NCBI RefSeq assembly: GCF_001905725.1
Contig: NZ_LIWB01000008.1
Coordinates: 1-64,000 of the forward strand
Direction: 5' to 3'
Source of the DNA: Streptomyces sp. CB02400
GTDB taxonomy: Bacteria; Actinomycetota; Actinomycetes; Streptomycetales; Streptomycetaceae
Length of the DNA stretch: 64,000 bases
The first letter of the stretch is position 1, and each line of letters starts with the position of its first letter. The position numbers were made by a program, and so were the translations under genes. Shown here in pieces: positions 1-8,853 of this stretch. A model generated the notes under the pieces. The model saw only the letters and a list, made by a program, of their open reading frames with translations. It did not search any database and was not told where the DNA came from.

Positions 1-21
1 CGGTGCGGGGTTTTCTGCGTT

Positions 22-693
22 TCAGGACGGCTCCACCAGTTTCGTGTCGTACGCCAGGATCACCGCCTGGATGCGGTCCCGGGAGCCGGTCTTCGCGAGT
101 ATCCGGCCCACGTGGGTTTTCACCGTGGACTCGGCCAGGTGGAGGCGGGCGGCGATCTCGGTGTTCGTCCAGCCCTTTCCGATGACCGTGAGGATCTCCC
201 GTTCCCGCTCCGTGAGGGCGGCCAGACGTGCGTCGTCGGGGGAGACGTCCACGGTGCCGTCGCCGGCCGGCAGATGCTGGGCGTAGGCGTCGAGGAGACG
301 GCGGGTCAGACTGGGGGCGACGACCGCGTCCCCGGACGCCACGGAGCGGATGCCGGAGAGGAGTTCCTCCGGCTGGGCGTCCTTGACGAGGAAACCGGAG
401 GCGCCCGCGCGGAGGCCGGCGTAGGCGTACTCGTCCAGGTCGAACGTCGTCAGGATGAGGACGCGGGTGCGGTCGCCGGTGGCGGCGATGCGGCGGGTCG
501 CCTCGATGCCGTCCAGGCCGGGCATGCGGATGTCCATCAGGACCACGTCGGGGTGCAGTTCCGCCGTCATACGGATCGCTTCGCTGCCGTTCGCCGCCTC
601 GCCCAGGACGGTGAGATCGTCCTGGCTCTCCAGGAGCATGCGGAAGCCGAAACGCTGGAGGGGCTGGTCGTCGGCGATGAGGACGGTGGTCAC
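22..693 (-). CDS. NarL/LuxR-family response regulator
   Basis: A 223-residue two-component response regulator. The N-terminal receiver domain shows the acidic pair D8/D9, the phosphoacceptor D54 in VVLMDIRMP, T82/T83 and K104 in FLVKDA. The C-terminal LuxR/GerE helix-turn-helix starts near residue 160 (LTEREREILTVIGKG ... STVKTHVGRIL). It begins with GTG, which overlaps the TGA of the sensor kinase by 4 bp (GTGA), so the two are translationally coupled. It probably controls the ABC-2 exporter encoded just upstream in the same operon, as in other exporter-linked DesK/NarL pairs; that target is inferred from position. Confidence 0.93.
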   Translation of the reverse strand: MTTVLIADDQPLQRFGFRMLLESQDDLTVLGEAANGSEAIRMTAELHPDVVLMDIRMPGLDGIEATRRIAATGDRTRVLILTTFDLDEYAYAGLRAGASGFLVKDAQPEELLSGIRSVASGDAVVAPSLTRRLLDAYAQHLPAGDGTVDVSPDDARLAALTEREREILTVIGKGWTNTEIAARLHLAESTVKTHVGRILAKTGSRDRIQAVILAYDTKLVEPS

Positions 694-1955
694 TGCGGGG
701 TTTCCTCCGGAAGGTGGAGACGGACGCGCCAGCCCTGCTCGGGGCGCGGGCGTGGGCCGGCTTCAAGTGTGCCGCCGTACAGGGCTGTTCGCTCGCGCAT
801 TCCGGGGATGCCACGGCCGTCGGACGGGGCGGAGGGCGGTGTGCCCTTTCCGGTGTCGGTGATGGTGACCGTGACGGCGCCCTTGTCTCCGTGGGCGATG
901 GAGATCTCGGAGGTCGTTTCGGGGCCGGCGTGCTTGAGGGTGTTGGTGAGGGCTTCCTGGACGACCCGGAACACGGTGAGCTGGCGGCCCGGGGGGAGGG
1001 TCGCCCGGCCCTCGACACGGGTGTGGACGGGCAGACCCGCGCTGCGGACACCGTCGATGAGCTGGTCCAGGTCGGTGAGGCCGGGCTGGGGGGTTCGTTC
1101 GGCGGGGTGCGTGGTGTCGTCGTCGCGGAGGACGTCCAGGAGGCGGCGGAGTTCGCCGAGGGCCTGGCGGCTGGTGGTGCCGATGGCGTCCAGGGCCTGG
1201 GCGGCGCGTTCCGGGGACTTGCCGGCCGCGTATCTGCCGCCGTCGGCGAGGCCCGTGATGACGGACAGGTTGTGGCCGATGATGTCGTGCATCTCGCGGG
1301 CGATACGGGCGCGTTCGGCGGCGGTGGCGATACGGGCCTGCTGGTCGCGTTCGATCTCCAGGCGGCGGGCACGGTCCTCCAGGGCGGCGGTGTAGTTCCT
1401 GCGGGTGCGCACCGTGACGCCGATGAGGGCCGCCACCGCGATGGACATCAGCTGGGCGCCGAGCTGCTGGTTCCAGGGCTGTCCGCCGTAGCGGAGGGAC
1501 GAGACGAGGACCGGTGCGAGCACCAGGGGGGTCGACCAGTACAGGGCGCGCAGGGGCAGGCGCAGGGCGATGTGGAAGACGACGAGCAACTGGAGCATGG
1601 TCGCCTGGAGTATGGCGCCGGTCCAGGCGTTGACGAGGGCGAACGGGGCCATCGTGAGCAGGACCGCACCCGGGTGACCGCGGCGCCACAGGAGCGGGAC
1701 CGTGAAGCCCAGGCTCAGGGTCAGCAGCAGCCAGCCGGGGACGTCCAGGTTGTGGGCGATGTTGCGCCAGCCCCCGCCGGCGTAGTCGATGAGGGCGGCC
1801 GTCAGCCAGAAGCCGGTGAGGTGCAGGTCCCACAGCAGCGGGTGGCGCCGGTCGAAGGCGCGCACCCGCTGGGCGATCCGCTGTGTGTACTCGGTGAGGG
1901 GCTCGGCCGTGCGGTCTTCGGTCACGGCGTCCATGGTGACGGGTGCGTGCCTCAT
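690..1955 (-). CDS. DesK-type sensor histidine kinase
   Basis: A 421-residue membrane histidine kinase of the HisKA_3/HATPase_c type that partners NarL-like regulators. Several hydrophobic segments lie between about residues 45 and 180. The phosphorylated His is about H223 in REMHDIIGHN. An N-box (VVQEALTNTLKHA) and a G-box (GRGIPGMRERT) follow. I start it at the ATG at 1955 because it overlaps the permease stop as ATGA; the ATG seven codons later (1934) is the alternative. The same frame stays open much further upstream, but that part is the shadow of the permease gene. It has no large extracytoplasmic sensor domain, so it probably senses within the membrane or through the transporter. Confidence 0.92.
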   Translation of the reverse strand: MRHAPVTMDAVTEDRTAEPLTEYTQRIAQRVRAFDRRHPLLWDLHLTGFWLTAALIDYAGGGWRNIAHNLDVPGWLLLTLSLGFTVPLLWRRGHPGAVLLTMAPFALVNAWTGAILQATMLQLLVVFHIALRLPLRALYWSTPLVLAPVLVSSLRYGGQPWNQQLGAQLMSIAVAALIGVTVRTRRNYTAALEDRARRLEIERDQQARIATAAERARIAREMHDIIGHNLSVITGLADGGRYAAGKSPERAAQALDAIGTTSRQALGELRRLLDVLRDDDTTHPAERTPQPGLTDLDQLIDGVRSAGLPVHTRVEGRATLPPGRQLTVFRVVQEALTNTLKHAGPETTSEISIAHGDKGAVTVTITDTGKGTPPSAPSDGRGIPGMRERTALYGGTLEAGPRPRPEQGWRVRLHLPEETPQ

Positions 1956-2731
1956 ACGTCCCGTCGCTTCAGCGATGCCGCCGCCGCGGCCAGGGCGGCC
2001 GCCGTCCACAGGGCCAGGGCGAGCAGTGCCGCACCGGGCGTCGCCTCGCCGGGCGAGGGCTGGGCCGCGGTGAGGGACTGGAGGGCCTGGGAGGGGAAGT
2101 AGCGTACGGCGTCGTCGACGATGTCGTACGGGAGCATCGTCAGGACCTCCGGCACGATCATGACGAGGCCGATGTACGCGCCGACGGCGAGGGGGATCGA
2201 GCGGGTGACGGCGCCGAGGCCGAGGGCCATGACGGCGAGGAGGGTGAGGGCGGCGGCGTTGCCGACGAGGCCGCGCAGGACGCCCGGGTCGCCGAGGGCG
2301 GCGGCCTGGTCGGTGTCGGTGAGGAAGGCCTGGGCCAGGGGGAAGGTGAGCAGGTTGGTCCACAGGCACAGGGGGAAGGCGACCGCGGCGAGGACGGCGG
2401 CCTTGGACCACAGGACGGGCAGGCGGCTCGGTACGGCCGTCATGGTGGCGCGGATCTGACCGGTGGAGTACTCGCCGGCGGTGGCGAGGATGCCCAGGAC
2501 GGCCAGGGTGATGGTGGCGAACTGGGTGCCGAGGAGGACGAAGACGACCGGGTCGAGGCCGCCCTCCCCGGTGCCGTCGTAGGCCGCGCTGATGCCGATG
2601 CCCATGGCGAGGGTGAGGACGCCGGTGGCGGCGAGGTTGACCCAGGTGGAGCGGAGCGTCCGCAGCTTGTGCCATTCGGAGCGCAGGACGCGGGCCGGGG
2701 TCACCCGGTAGGGCTGGACGGCGGTGGTCAT
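1952..2731 (-). CDS. ABC-2 type transporter permease
   Basis: A 259-residue integral membrane protein. A cytoplasmic N-terminus is followed by about six hydrophobic segments, including LAATGVLTLAMGIGISA, FATITLAVLGILATAG and LTLLAVMALGLGAVT. The pattern and the AGEYSTGQIR motif after TM2 are typical of ABC-2 exporter permeases. It starts at an ATG overlapping the ATPase stop (ATGA) and ends overlapping the kinase start, so ATPase, permease, kinase and regulator form one operon. The substrate is not evident. Related exporter/TCS operons often protect against lipid-targeting or peptide antibiotics, but that is only an analogy. Confidence 0.87.
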   Translation of the reverse strand: MTTAVQPYRVTPARVLRSEWHKLRTLRSTWVNLAATGVLTLAMGIGISAAYDGTGEGGLDPVVFVLLGTQFATITLAVLGILATAGEYSTGQIRATMTAVPSRLPVLWSKAAVLAAVAFPLCLWTNLLTFPLAQAFLTDTDQAAALGDPGVLRGLVGNAAALTLLAVMALGLGAVTRSIPLAVGAYIGLVMIVPEVLTMLPYDIVDDAVRYFPSQALQSLTAAQPSPGEATPGAALLALALWTAAALAAAAASLKRRDV

Positions 2732-3651
2732 GCGGCTGCTCCTTCCAGGGCGGCGGGGTACTCGACCGCGTCGTGGGTGAGGTCCATGAACGCCTCCTCC
2801 AGGGAGGCGGTGTTCGGGGTGAGTTCGAAGAGGGGGATGCCGTGGGCGGCGGCCGTGCGGCCGATGTGCTCGGCGTCGGTGCCGTGCACGGTGAGGTGGC
2901 CGGGGGCGTCGGCGGTGGTGACGGTGACACCGGGCGCGGTGAGGTGGCGTACGAGGTCGGCGGCGTCCGGGGTGACGACCTTGACGGTGCCCGCGCCGGA
3001 GTGGCGTACGAAGTCGGTGACCGTGGTGTCGGCGAGGAGCCGGCCGCGGCCGATGATGACCAGGTGGTCGGCGGTGAGGGCCATCTCGCTCATCAGGTGG
3101 GAGGAGACCAGGACCGTACGGCCCTCGGCGGCCAGGGACTTGAGGAGGTTGCGGATCCACAGGACGCCCTCGGGGTCGAGGCCGTTGACCGGCTCGTCGA
3201 GAATGACGGTGGCCGGGTCGCCGAGCAGCGCGGCGGCGATGCCGAGGCGCTGGCCCATGCCGAGGGAGAAGCCCTTGACCCGGCGGTCCGCCGCCTCGGT
3301 GAGGCCGGTGAGGCCCAGGACGTGCTCGACGCGGCTCTTCGGGATGCCGTGGGTGAGGGCGAGGGCGCGCAGGTGGTGGTGGGCGGTGCGGCCGGGGTGG
3401 ACGGAGCGGGCCTCCAGCAGGGCGCCGACCTCGGTGAGGGGCGCGGGGTGGGCGGCGTAGGAGCGGTCGCCGACGGTGGCACGGCCGCGGGTGGGGGCGT
3501 CCAGGCCGAGGATCATCCGCATGGTGGTGGACTTGCCGGCGCCGTTCGGGCCGAGGAAGCCGGTGACGGTGCCGGAGCGGACGGTGAAGGACAGGTCGGT
3601 GACGACGGTCCGGTCGCCGTAGCGTTTGGTGAGGTCCTGTGCCGTAATCAT
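2728..3651 (-). CDS. ABC transporter ATP-binding protein
   Basis: A 307-residue nucleotide-binding subunit of the adjacent ABC-2 exporter. It shows Walker A GPNGAGKST, the signature FSLGMGQRLG, and Walker B VILDEPVNGLDPEG followed by the switch His in VSSHLMSEM. The C-terminal 90 residues form the accessory domain usual in drug or bacitracin-type exporters. I chose the ATG at 3651 (MITAQDLTKRYG) because the ABC fold starts there. The open frame runs on to 3828 but into the divergent acetyltransferase promoter. It is the first gene of the four-gene operon ending at 22. Confidence 0.93.
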   Translation of the reverse strand: MITAQDLTKRYGDRTVVTDLSFTVRSGTVTGFLGPNGAGKSTTMRMILGLDAPTRGRATVGDRSYAAHPAPLTEVGALLEARSVHPGRTAHHHLRALALTHGIPKSRVEHVLGLTGLTEAADRRVKGFSLGMGQRLGIAAALLGDPATVILDEPVNGLDPEGVLWIRNLLKSLAAEGRTVLVSSHLMSEMALTADHLVIIGRGRLLADTTVTDFVRHSGAGTVKVVTPDAADLVRHLTAPGVTVTTADAPGHLTVHGTDAEHIGRTAAAHGIPLFELTPNTASLEEAFMDLTHDAVEYPAALEGAAA

Positions 3652-3717
3652 GCTTCGATGCTCGTCCGCGCGGGGGCGGCGGGCGTCGGACCGCGGGCCG
3701 TATTCAGGGTGAGGGCG

Positions 3718-3735
3718 GTGGTACCCCGGTACTAC
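3718..3735. promoter_or_regulatory. Near-palindrome in the divergent promoter region
   Basis: GTGGTACC-CC-GGTACTAC has 8-bp arms with one mismatch. It lies between the ABC exporter operon (start 3651, minus) and the acetyltransferase (start 3746, plus). Position and symmetry suit an operator, possibly for the NarL-type regulator of the operon, but nothing in the sequence assigns a protein to it. Confidence 0.3.
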
Positions 3736-3745
3736 GGTGGCGGCC

Positions 3746-4303
3746 ATGAGTGCCATATCCATCGATGACTGTGTGATCCGGCCGGTGCGCGCGGAGGAGT
3801 GGGCCGCGTCGAGGGAGCTGCGGCTCACCGCGCTGCGGGACCCGGTCGCGCGTATCGCCTACATGGACACCTACGAGGAGGCCGTGGCCCGGCCGGACTC
3901 CTGGTGGCAGGAGCGTACGGCGAACGGGGCGCGGCAGTTCATCGCCGAGATGGCGGACGGGAGCTGGGTCGCCAATGCGGCCGTGTTGATCGAGGAGGCC
4001 GGTACGACGGACTGGACCGGGTCCGTCGTCGCGCGGCGGCAGGGGCACCTGGTGGGTGTGTACGTGGCTCCCGGGTATCGGGGGAGCGGGCTGGCGAAGG
4101 CGCTGTTCGAGACCGTGCTGGAGTGGGCGTGGGGGCGCGGGGCGGAGCGCGTGCGGCTCCTCGTGCACTCGGACAACGCGCGGGCTCTGGGGTCCTACCG
4201 CAAGGCGGGTTTCGTCGAGACCGGAGTGACCATGTCGCTGGGGGACGAGCCGGACGATCTGGAACTGGAGCTGGCCGTGGAGCGGCCGGTGCCGGACCGG
4301 TAG
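3746..4303 (+). CDS. GNAT family N-acetyltransferase
   Basis: A 185-residue acetyltransferase of the GNAT fold. The acetyl-CoA binding motif A is visible as HLVGVYVAPGYRGSGLAKAL (V-x-P-x-YRGxGxA), followed by the C-terminal RLLVHSDNARALGSYRKAGF strand-helix that closes GNAT domains. I start at the ATG at 3746; an in-frame GTG at 3737 would add three residues. It is divergent from the ABC exporter operon and ends just before the convergent TraD-like gene (2 bp gap). The substrate cannot be told from sequence; it could modify a small molecule, an antibiotic or a protein N-terminus. Confidence 0.87.
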   Translation: MSAISIDDCVIRPVRAEEWAASRELRLTALRDPVARIAYMDTYEEAVARPDSWWQERTANGARQFIAEMADGSWVANAAVLIEEAGTTDWTGSVVARRQGHLVGVYVAPGYRGSGLAKALFETVLEWAWGRGAERVRLLVHSDNARALGSYRKAGFVETGVTMSLGDEPDDLELELAVERPVPDR

Positions 4304-4304
4304 G

Positions 4305-5852
4305 TCAGACCGGTAGTTCGGTGTGGGGCCAGCGGGATCTGGCCTGTTCGCGGGAGCGGAGCAGGGCCAGGGTGGGCATGCCGTGGTCCGTGCCGGTGGC
4401 GAGCAGGTCTGGGAGCTGGGGGAGCGGGGCCACGGCCGCCACGTCGTCCAGGACGAGGGTGAGTGGTGGGTCGAGCCGACCGGAGGATGACCGTTCGGCC
4501 ATGCGCCGGCCGTGCTCGACCACGTGTGAGGCGAGGGCCGTCAGCAGGGGCATCGCGCCCGGACTGGTACGGGGGTCCTCGATGGATTCACCCACGACAT
4601 AAAGCGTGCCCCCTTCGTGGACAAAGGAATCCAAGGCGAGGGCATCAGTTCGGTTGGGAGTGCAGGCCTCGCGGACATTGACCGTGGAGAGCGCGGCCAG
4701 GGCGCGGGTGGTCAGCTGCTGGGCCATGTCCCGGCGCTCGGGGTGCGCCGTGAGGGCCGCCTCGAGTTCGCCGGCGGCACCGGGGGCGGCCTTGGGGTTG
4801 GTACGGAGGATGCGTACGGCGTCGTGCACCTGGAGGCCCTGGGACCAGCGGTGGACGTGGCGGATCGTACGGCCGTCCACGGCGGCGGCGTGTACGTAGC
4901 TGCGGAGCAGGGTCTCCGCGGTGTCGCCGACCGCCTGGTCGAGGCGGGAGGTGGGGCGGACGGGGGCGAGGAGGGCTGCCGCGCGGGCGGCGGCTGTTTG
5001 TTTGTCCTCGCAGCCGGTGGTGGGGGACCAGTGGAGGCGGGCCGGGGTGTCGCAGAGGTGGGTGGGGTCGTAGAGGTGGGTGGGGCCGAGTTTGGCGCGG
5101 GCGTCCTTGGTGTCGTGCCAGAGGGTGGGGTTGGAGGTGAGGACGAGGGCGGGGCCCTCCGCGTCGCGTACGGCCTGGGTCGCGGTGGTGTGGCGGGTGG
5201 CCGGAGGGCCGTAGAGCAGCCCCGCGCCTTCGGTGCGGGGTGTTTCCCACCGGCCCGCCTGTTCACCCTCGGACAGGGAGGTGAACGCCGCTTCCTGCGG
5301 CGCGGGTGACTGCCGAGGCGCCGGTGTCTGCACCGGCTCCGGTGCCGGCGTCTCCTGCTCGGGCCCCCTCGGGGTCGGCACCTCGTGCAGCTGCTTCGGC
5401 GTCGGCTGCGCCTCCCGTTCGGGCAGGTGTTCCGGCTCCGGCCGCCGCTGCGCGCCCCTCGTCGCCCGTTCCGCCCGGCGTCGCGCCCGTACCGCTCTCC
5501 AGCGGGCCACCGTGCCCACGGCGAACACCGTCAGGACGGTCAGGATCATCAGCTGGCCGATGAGCAGGCCCCAGAAGAGGCCGTACCCCGAGAGGTCGGT
5601 CTCCGGGGTGTCCGGCCAGGCGGCGGGGAGGTTCTGCGGGTCGGCGACGAGGTGGCGCATGGCCACCGGGGCGCGGGTGAAGGTGACGCCGGACGGCCAG
5701 TGGCCGTGGGCGAAGAGGCCCGCGAGGCCCGTGGCCGTCCACACCATGGCGGTCACGCCGATGAGGAACGCGAGGATGCCGATCAGCAGCCCGTCGGGGA
5801 TGCCGCCCCGGCCGCCGGTCCGGCCGTGCTCACGGTGATCGTCCGGTCTCAC
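4305..5852 (-). CDS. TraD/TraG-like membrane protein with degenerate P-loop (CmdA-like)
   Basis: A 515-residue protein with two N-terminal membrane segments (about 20-42 and 88-112), a Pro/Glu-rich linker (about 125-190), and a C-terminal domain like the TraD/TraG/VirD4 coupling-protein ATPase. The Walker B-like strand (LTLVLDDVAAVAPLPQL) and sensor region are recognisable. Where Walker A should be, the sequence is GPPATRHTT, without the GK[ST]. It is therefore probably a non-hydrolysing relative. It starts with GTG, 18 bp after the ATPase stop, and is the last gene of the six-gene operon. By gene order it corresponds to S. coelicolor SCO4126 (cmdA) as I remember it. Confidence 0.72.
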   Translation of the reverse strand: MRPDDHREHGRTGGRGGIPDGLLIGILAFLIGVTAMVWTATGLAGLFAHGHWPSGVTFTRAPVAMRHLVADPQNLPAAWPDTPETDLSGYGLFWGLLIGQLMILTVLTVFAVGTVARWRAVRARRRAERATRGAQRRPEPEHLPEREAQPTPKQLHEVPTPRGPEQETPAPEPVQTPAPRQSPAPQEAAFTSLSEGEQAGRWETPRTEGAGLLYGPPATRHTTATQAVRDAEGPALVLTSNPTLWHDTKDARAKLGPTHLYDPTHLCDTPARLHWSPTTGCEDKQTAAARAAALLAPVRPTSRLDQAVGDTAETLLRSYVHAAAVDGRTIRHVHRWSQGLQVHDAVRILRTNPKAAPGAAGELEAALTAHPERRDMAQQLTTRALAALSTVNVREACTPNRTDALALDSFVHEGGTLYVVGESIEDPRTSPGAMPLLTALASHVVEHGRRMAERSSSGRLDPPLTLVLDDVAAVAPLPQLPDLLATGTDHGMPTLALLRSREQARSRWPHTELPV

Positions 5853-5870
5853 GCGTTCTCCCCCTGCGCC

Positions 5871-7280
5871 CTACGCCACCGTCGATTCGGAGTCCCCGAC
5901 GTGCTGTTCCACGAAGGCCGCCGCCCGTTCCTCCGCCTCCAGTTCGGCGGCGCGCAGGGCGTCGTCGGAGAGGTCGGCGGAGGACTCGGTCATCGCGCGG
6001 TCGGTGAAGACCAGCGGGCGTTCGGTCTCGGTGACCAGGTGTTTGACCACCTGGACGTTGCCGTTGACGTCCCACACCGCGATACCGGGCGTCAGCGTCG
6101 GAATGATCTCCACCGCCCACCTGGGCAGGCCGAGCACGCGGCCCGTCGCCCTCGCCTCGTCCGCCTTCTGGGCGTAGATGGTCCGGGTCGACGCCATCTT
6201 CAGGATGGCCGCCGCCTCCTTCGCCGCCGCCCCGTCCACCACGTCGGACAGATGGTGGACGACCGCGACGAACGACAGACCGAGCCGCCGTCCGAACTTC
6301 AGCAGCCGCTGGAACAACTGGGCGACGAACGGGCTGTTGATGATGTGCCAGGCCTCCTCGACCAGGAAGATGCGCTTCTTCCGGTCGGGGCGGATCCAGG
6401 TGTGTTCCAGCCACACGCCGACGATCGCCATCAGGATCGGCATGGCGATGGAGTTGCGGTCGATGTGGGACAGGTCGAAGACGATGAGCGGCGCGTCGAG
6501 GTCGATGCCGACGGTCGTCGGGCCGTCGAACATGCCGCGCAGGTCACCGTCGACCAGGCGGTCCAGGACCAGGGCGACGTCCAGGCCCCACGCCCGTACG
6601 TCGTCTATGGGGACGTTCATCGCCTCCGCGGACTCCGGTTCCGGGTGGCGCAGCCGCTCCACGATGTCGGAGAGGACCGGCTGGCGTTCGACGATGGACT
6701 CGTTGACGTAGGCGTGCGCGACCTTGAGGGCGAAGCCGGAACGCTCGTCCAGGCCGTGCCCCATCGCGACCTCGATGATGGTCCGCAGCAGCGCGAGCTG
6801 CCCGGTGGTCGTGATCGCCGGGTCCAGCGGGTTGAGCCGGATGCCCTTGTCGAGCGCGGCCATCGGGTCCAGGCGGATCGGCGTTATCCCCAGCTCCTGC
6901 GCGATGAGGTTCCACTCGCCGGCGCCGTCCTCGCCCTGGGCGTCCAGGACGACGACCTGGCGGTCGCGGAAGCGCAGTTGCCGCAGGACGTACGTCTTCT
7001 CCAGGGCCGACTTGCCGTTGCCGGACTCGCCGAGGACCAGCCAGTGCGGGGCGGGGAGCTGCTGGCCGTAGAGCTGGAAGGGGTCGTAGATGTAGCCCTT
7101 GCCGGAGTAGACCTCGCGGCCGATGATGACGCCGGAGTCGCCGAGGCCGGGGGCGGCGGTCGGGAGGTAGACCGCCTGCGCCTGGCCGGTGGACGTGCGT
7201 ACCGGCAGCCGTGTCGTCTCGACCTTCCCGAACAGGAAGGACGTGAAGGCGTCGGTGACGACGGACAGCGGATCCCGCAT
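5871..7280 (-). CDS. VirB4-like ATPase, C-terminal half (CmdB-like)
   Basis: A 469-residue P-loop ATPase related to the C-terminal motor half of VirB4/TraC-type secretion ATPases. Walker A is at residues 84-91 (GESGNGKS), Walker B in KRIFLVEEAWHII, and a VirB4-like sensor region in FVAVVHHLSDVVDG. The N-terminal 75 residues hold no VirB4 N-domain. That part appears to be the separate gene just upstream (7294-8853), making this a split VirB4. Both Walker motifs are intact, unlike the TraD-like neighbour, so it is the likely energy source of the complex. By order it matches SCO4127, annotated ATP/GTP-binding in S. coelicolor. Confidence 0.8.
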   Translation of the reverse strand: MRDPLSVVTDAFTSFLFGKVETTRLPVRTSTGQAQAVYLPTAAPGLGDSGVIIGREVYSGKGYIYDPFQLYGQQLPAPHWLVLGESGNGKSALEKTYVLRQLRFRDRQVVVLDAQGEDGAGEWNLIAQELGITPIRLDPMAALDKGIRLNPLDPAITTTGQLALLRTIIEVAMGHGLDERSGFALKVAHAYVNESIVERQPVLSDIVERLRHPEPESAEAMNVPIDDVRAWGLDVALVLDRLVDGDLRGMFDGPTTVGIDLDAPLIVFDLSHIDRNSIAMPILMAIVGVWLEHTWIRPDRKKRIFLVEEAWHIINSPFVAQLFQRLLKFGRRLGLSFVAVVHHLSDVVDGAAAKEAAAILKMASTRTIYAQKADEARATGRVLGLPRWAVEIIPTLTPGIAVWDVNGNVQVVKHLVTETERPLVFTDRAMTESSADLSDDALRAAELEAEERAAAFVEQHVGDSESTVA

Positions 7281-7293
7281 AGCGGCTCAGCCC

Positions 7294-8853
7294 CTACCTT
7301 CGAATGCCGGTGGCGAACGGGAGTGTGTTCACGAAGGCGCGGTGGTGCTCGCGGTCGCACCACTCCAGCTTCAGGTACGACTTTCCGGCCGACGCCCGTA
7401 TGGTCCGCTTGTCGCGGGCCAGGGCCTCGGGGTTGCGGGAGGAGACGGTGATGTAGCCGACCAGGTTGACGCCGGCCGCGCCGCTGGCGAGGTCCTCGCC
7501 GCGCTGGTCCAGGCGGCTGTGGGCGGCCATGTCGCGCGGGTCGACGGTGCGGTTCATCTTGGCGGCGCGGGACGCCTCCGCCACGTCGTTGGTCTTCTCG
7601 GTCAGCATCCGCTCGATGGCGACCTCGGTGGGTTCGAGGTCCATGGTGACGGCGACCGTGCGGATCACGTCCGGGGTGTGGACGAGCAGCGGGGCCAGGA
7701 AGTTGACGCCCACCGGGGTCATCGGCCACTCCTTGATCCAGGCCGTGGCGTGGCACCAGGGGGCGCGGGTGGCGGACTCGCGGGTCTTGGCCTGGAGGTA
7801 GGTGGGCTCCATGGCGTCCAGCTCGGCCGGCCAGGCGTTGCGCTGCGACATCGCCTGGATGTGGTCGATCGGATGGTCCGGGTCGTACATGCCGTGGATC
7901 AGCGAGGACAGCCTGCTCTGGCCGAGCGGCTGCCGTACGCGGATGTCGGCCTCCTGGAGCCGGGAGCAGATGTCGGTCAGCTCACGGGCCATGACGACGG
8001 CGAGCCCCGCGTCCCGGTCCACCTTGCCGCCGCCCTGGCTGCGCATCGCCCGCGCCATGGCGTTGGCCTCGGCGGCCAGTTCGCGCGTGTAGTGCATGCA
8101 GGCGACGAGGTAGGCGCGGTGCTGCTCGCTGCTGGTCGACACCATCGACTGGAGCTGGTCGTACGACTGCTGCAGCCACGGCGGTGACGTGGCGTCCCCG
8201 CGGACGGCGACGTCCTTGGCGTGGGCGTCGGGGTCGGCGGGCAGGGTGCGGGCCAGCATCTGGATGCGGGTCACGAAGCCGTCGCCGTTGGCGACGTGCT
8301 TGAGCAGGGTGCCGAAGCGGTCGACGAGGGCTTCCTGGTCCTCGGAGTCGCGCAGGCCGACGCCCGGTCCCTCGATCTCGATGGCGGCGGTGACGGTCTT
8401 GCGGTCCGCGTGCAGCAGTACGGCGATCTCGTCCGGGCCGAAGGGCGCGGCGAGCCAGGTGATCCTGCCGATTCCGGGCGGCGACCCGATCTCCACCTCA
8501 CGGCCGTCCAGGCGGGTGCCCGCCTCGACGGCGCCGGAGCGGTAGGTGGTGCCGCGGCGCACGGTGCGCTTGTAGCTGCGGTTGATCTCGAACCATTTGT
8601 AGAAGGTGCGGCCCCTGTAGGGCACGTACACCGCGGCCAGCGCCAGCATCGGGAGGCCCGCGAGCAGCACGATCCGCGCGGACAGGACGGGGACGAGAAG
8701 CCCGCACATCATGCCGAGGAACGCGCCCAGGACGATCAGCGCGATCTCGCCGGTCTCGCGATTACGGCCGACGATCGCGTTCGGCCGGGCGCGGCCGATC
8801 AGATACGTACGGCGGGGCGTGACCGGATGGGACAAGTGGGACTCGGTCGTCAA
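7294..8853 (-). CDS. SCO6880-family membrane protein (VirB4 N-domain-like)
   Basis: A 519-residue protein with two close membrane segments near the N-terminus (about 38-75, IALIVLGAFLGMMCGLLVP and ILVLLAGLPMLALAAVYV region), then a long soluble alpha/beta domain. The layout, PrgI-like hairpin plus a VirB4 N-terminal-like domain, is that of the actinobacterial SCO6880 family found beside conjugation-type ATPases. It starts with a rare TTG overlapping the stop of the TrbL-like gene by 4 bp (TTGA) and ends 13 bp before the ATPase gene. It probably pairs with that ATPase to make a two-piece VirB4. The function in cmd clusters is known only genetically. Confidence 0.72.
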   Translation of the reverse strand: MTTESHLSHPVTPRRTYLIGRARPNAIVGRNRETGEIALIVLGAFLGMMCGLLVPVLSARIVLLAGLPMLALAAVYVPYRGRTFYKWFEINRSYKRTVRRGTTYRSGAVEAGTRLDGREVEIGSPPGIGRITWLAAPFGPDEIAVLLHADRKTVTAAIEIEGPGVGLRDSEDQEALVDRFGTLLKHVANGDGFVTRIQMLARTLPADPDAHAKDVAVRGDATSPPWLQQSYDQLQSMVSTSSEQHRAYLVACMHYTRELAAEANAMARAMRSQGGGKVDRDAGLAVVMARELTDICSRLQEADIRVRQPLGQSRLSSLIHGMYDPDHPIDHIQAMSQRNAWPAELDAMEPTYLQAKTRESATRAPWCHATAWIKEWPMTPVGVNFLAPLLVHTPDVIRTVAVTMDLEPTEVAIERMLTEKTNDVAEASRAAKMNRTVDPRDMAAHSRLDQRGEDLASGAAGVNLVGYITVSSRNPEALARDKRTIRASAGKSYLKLEWCDREHHRAFVNTLPFATGIRR

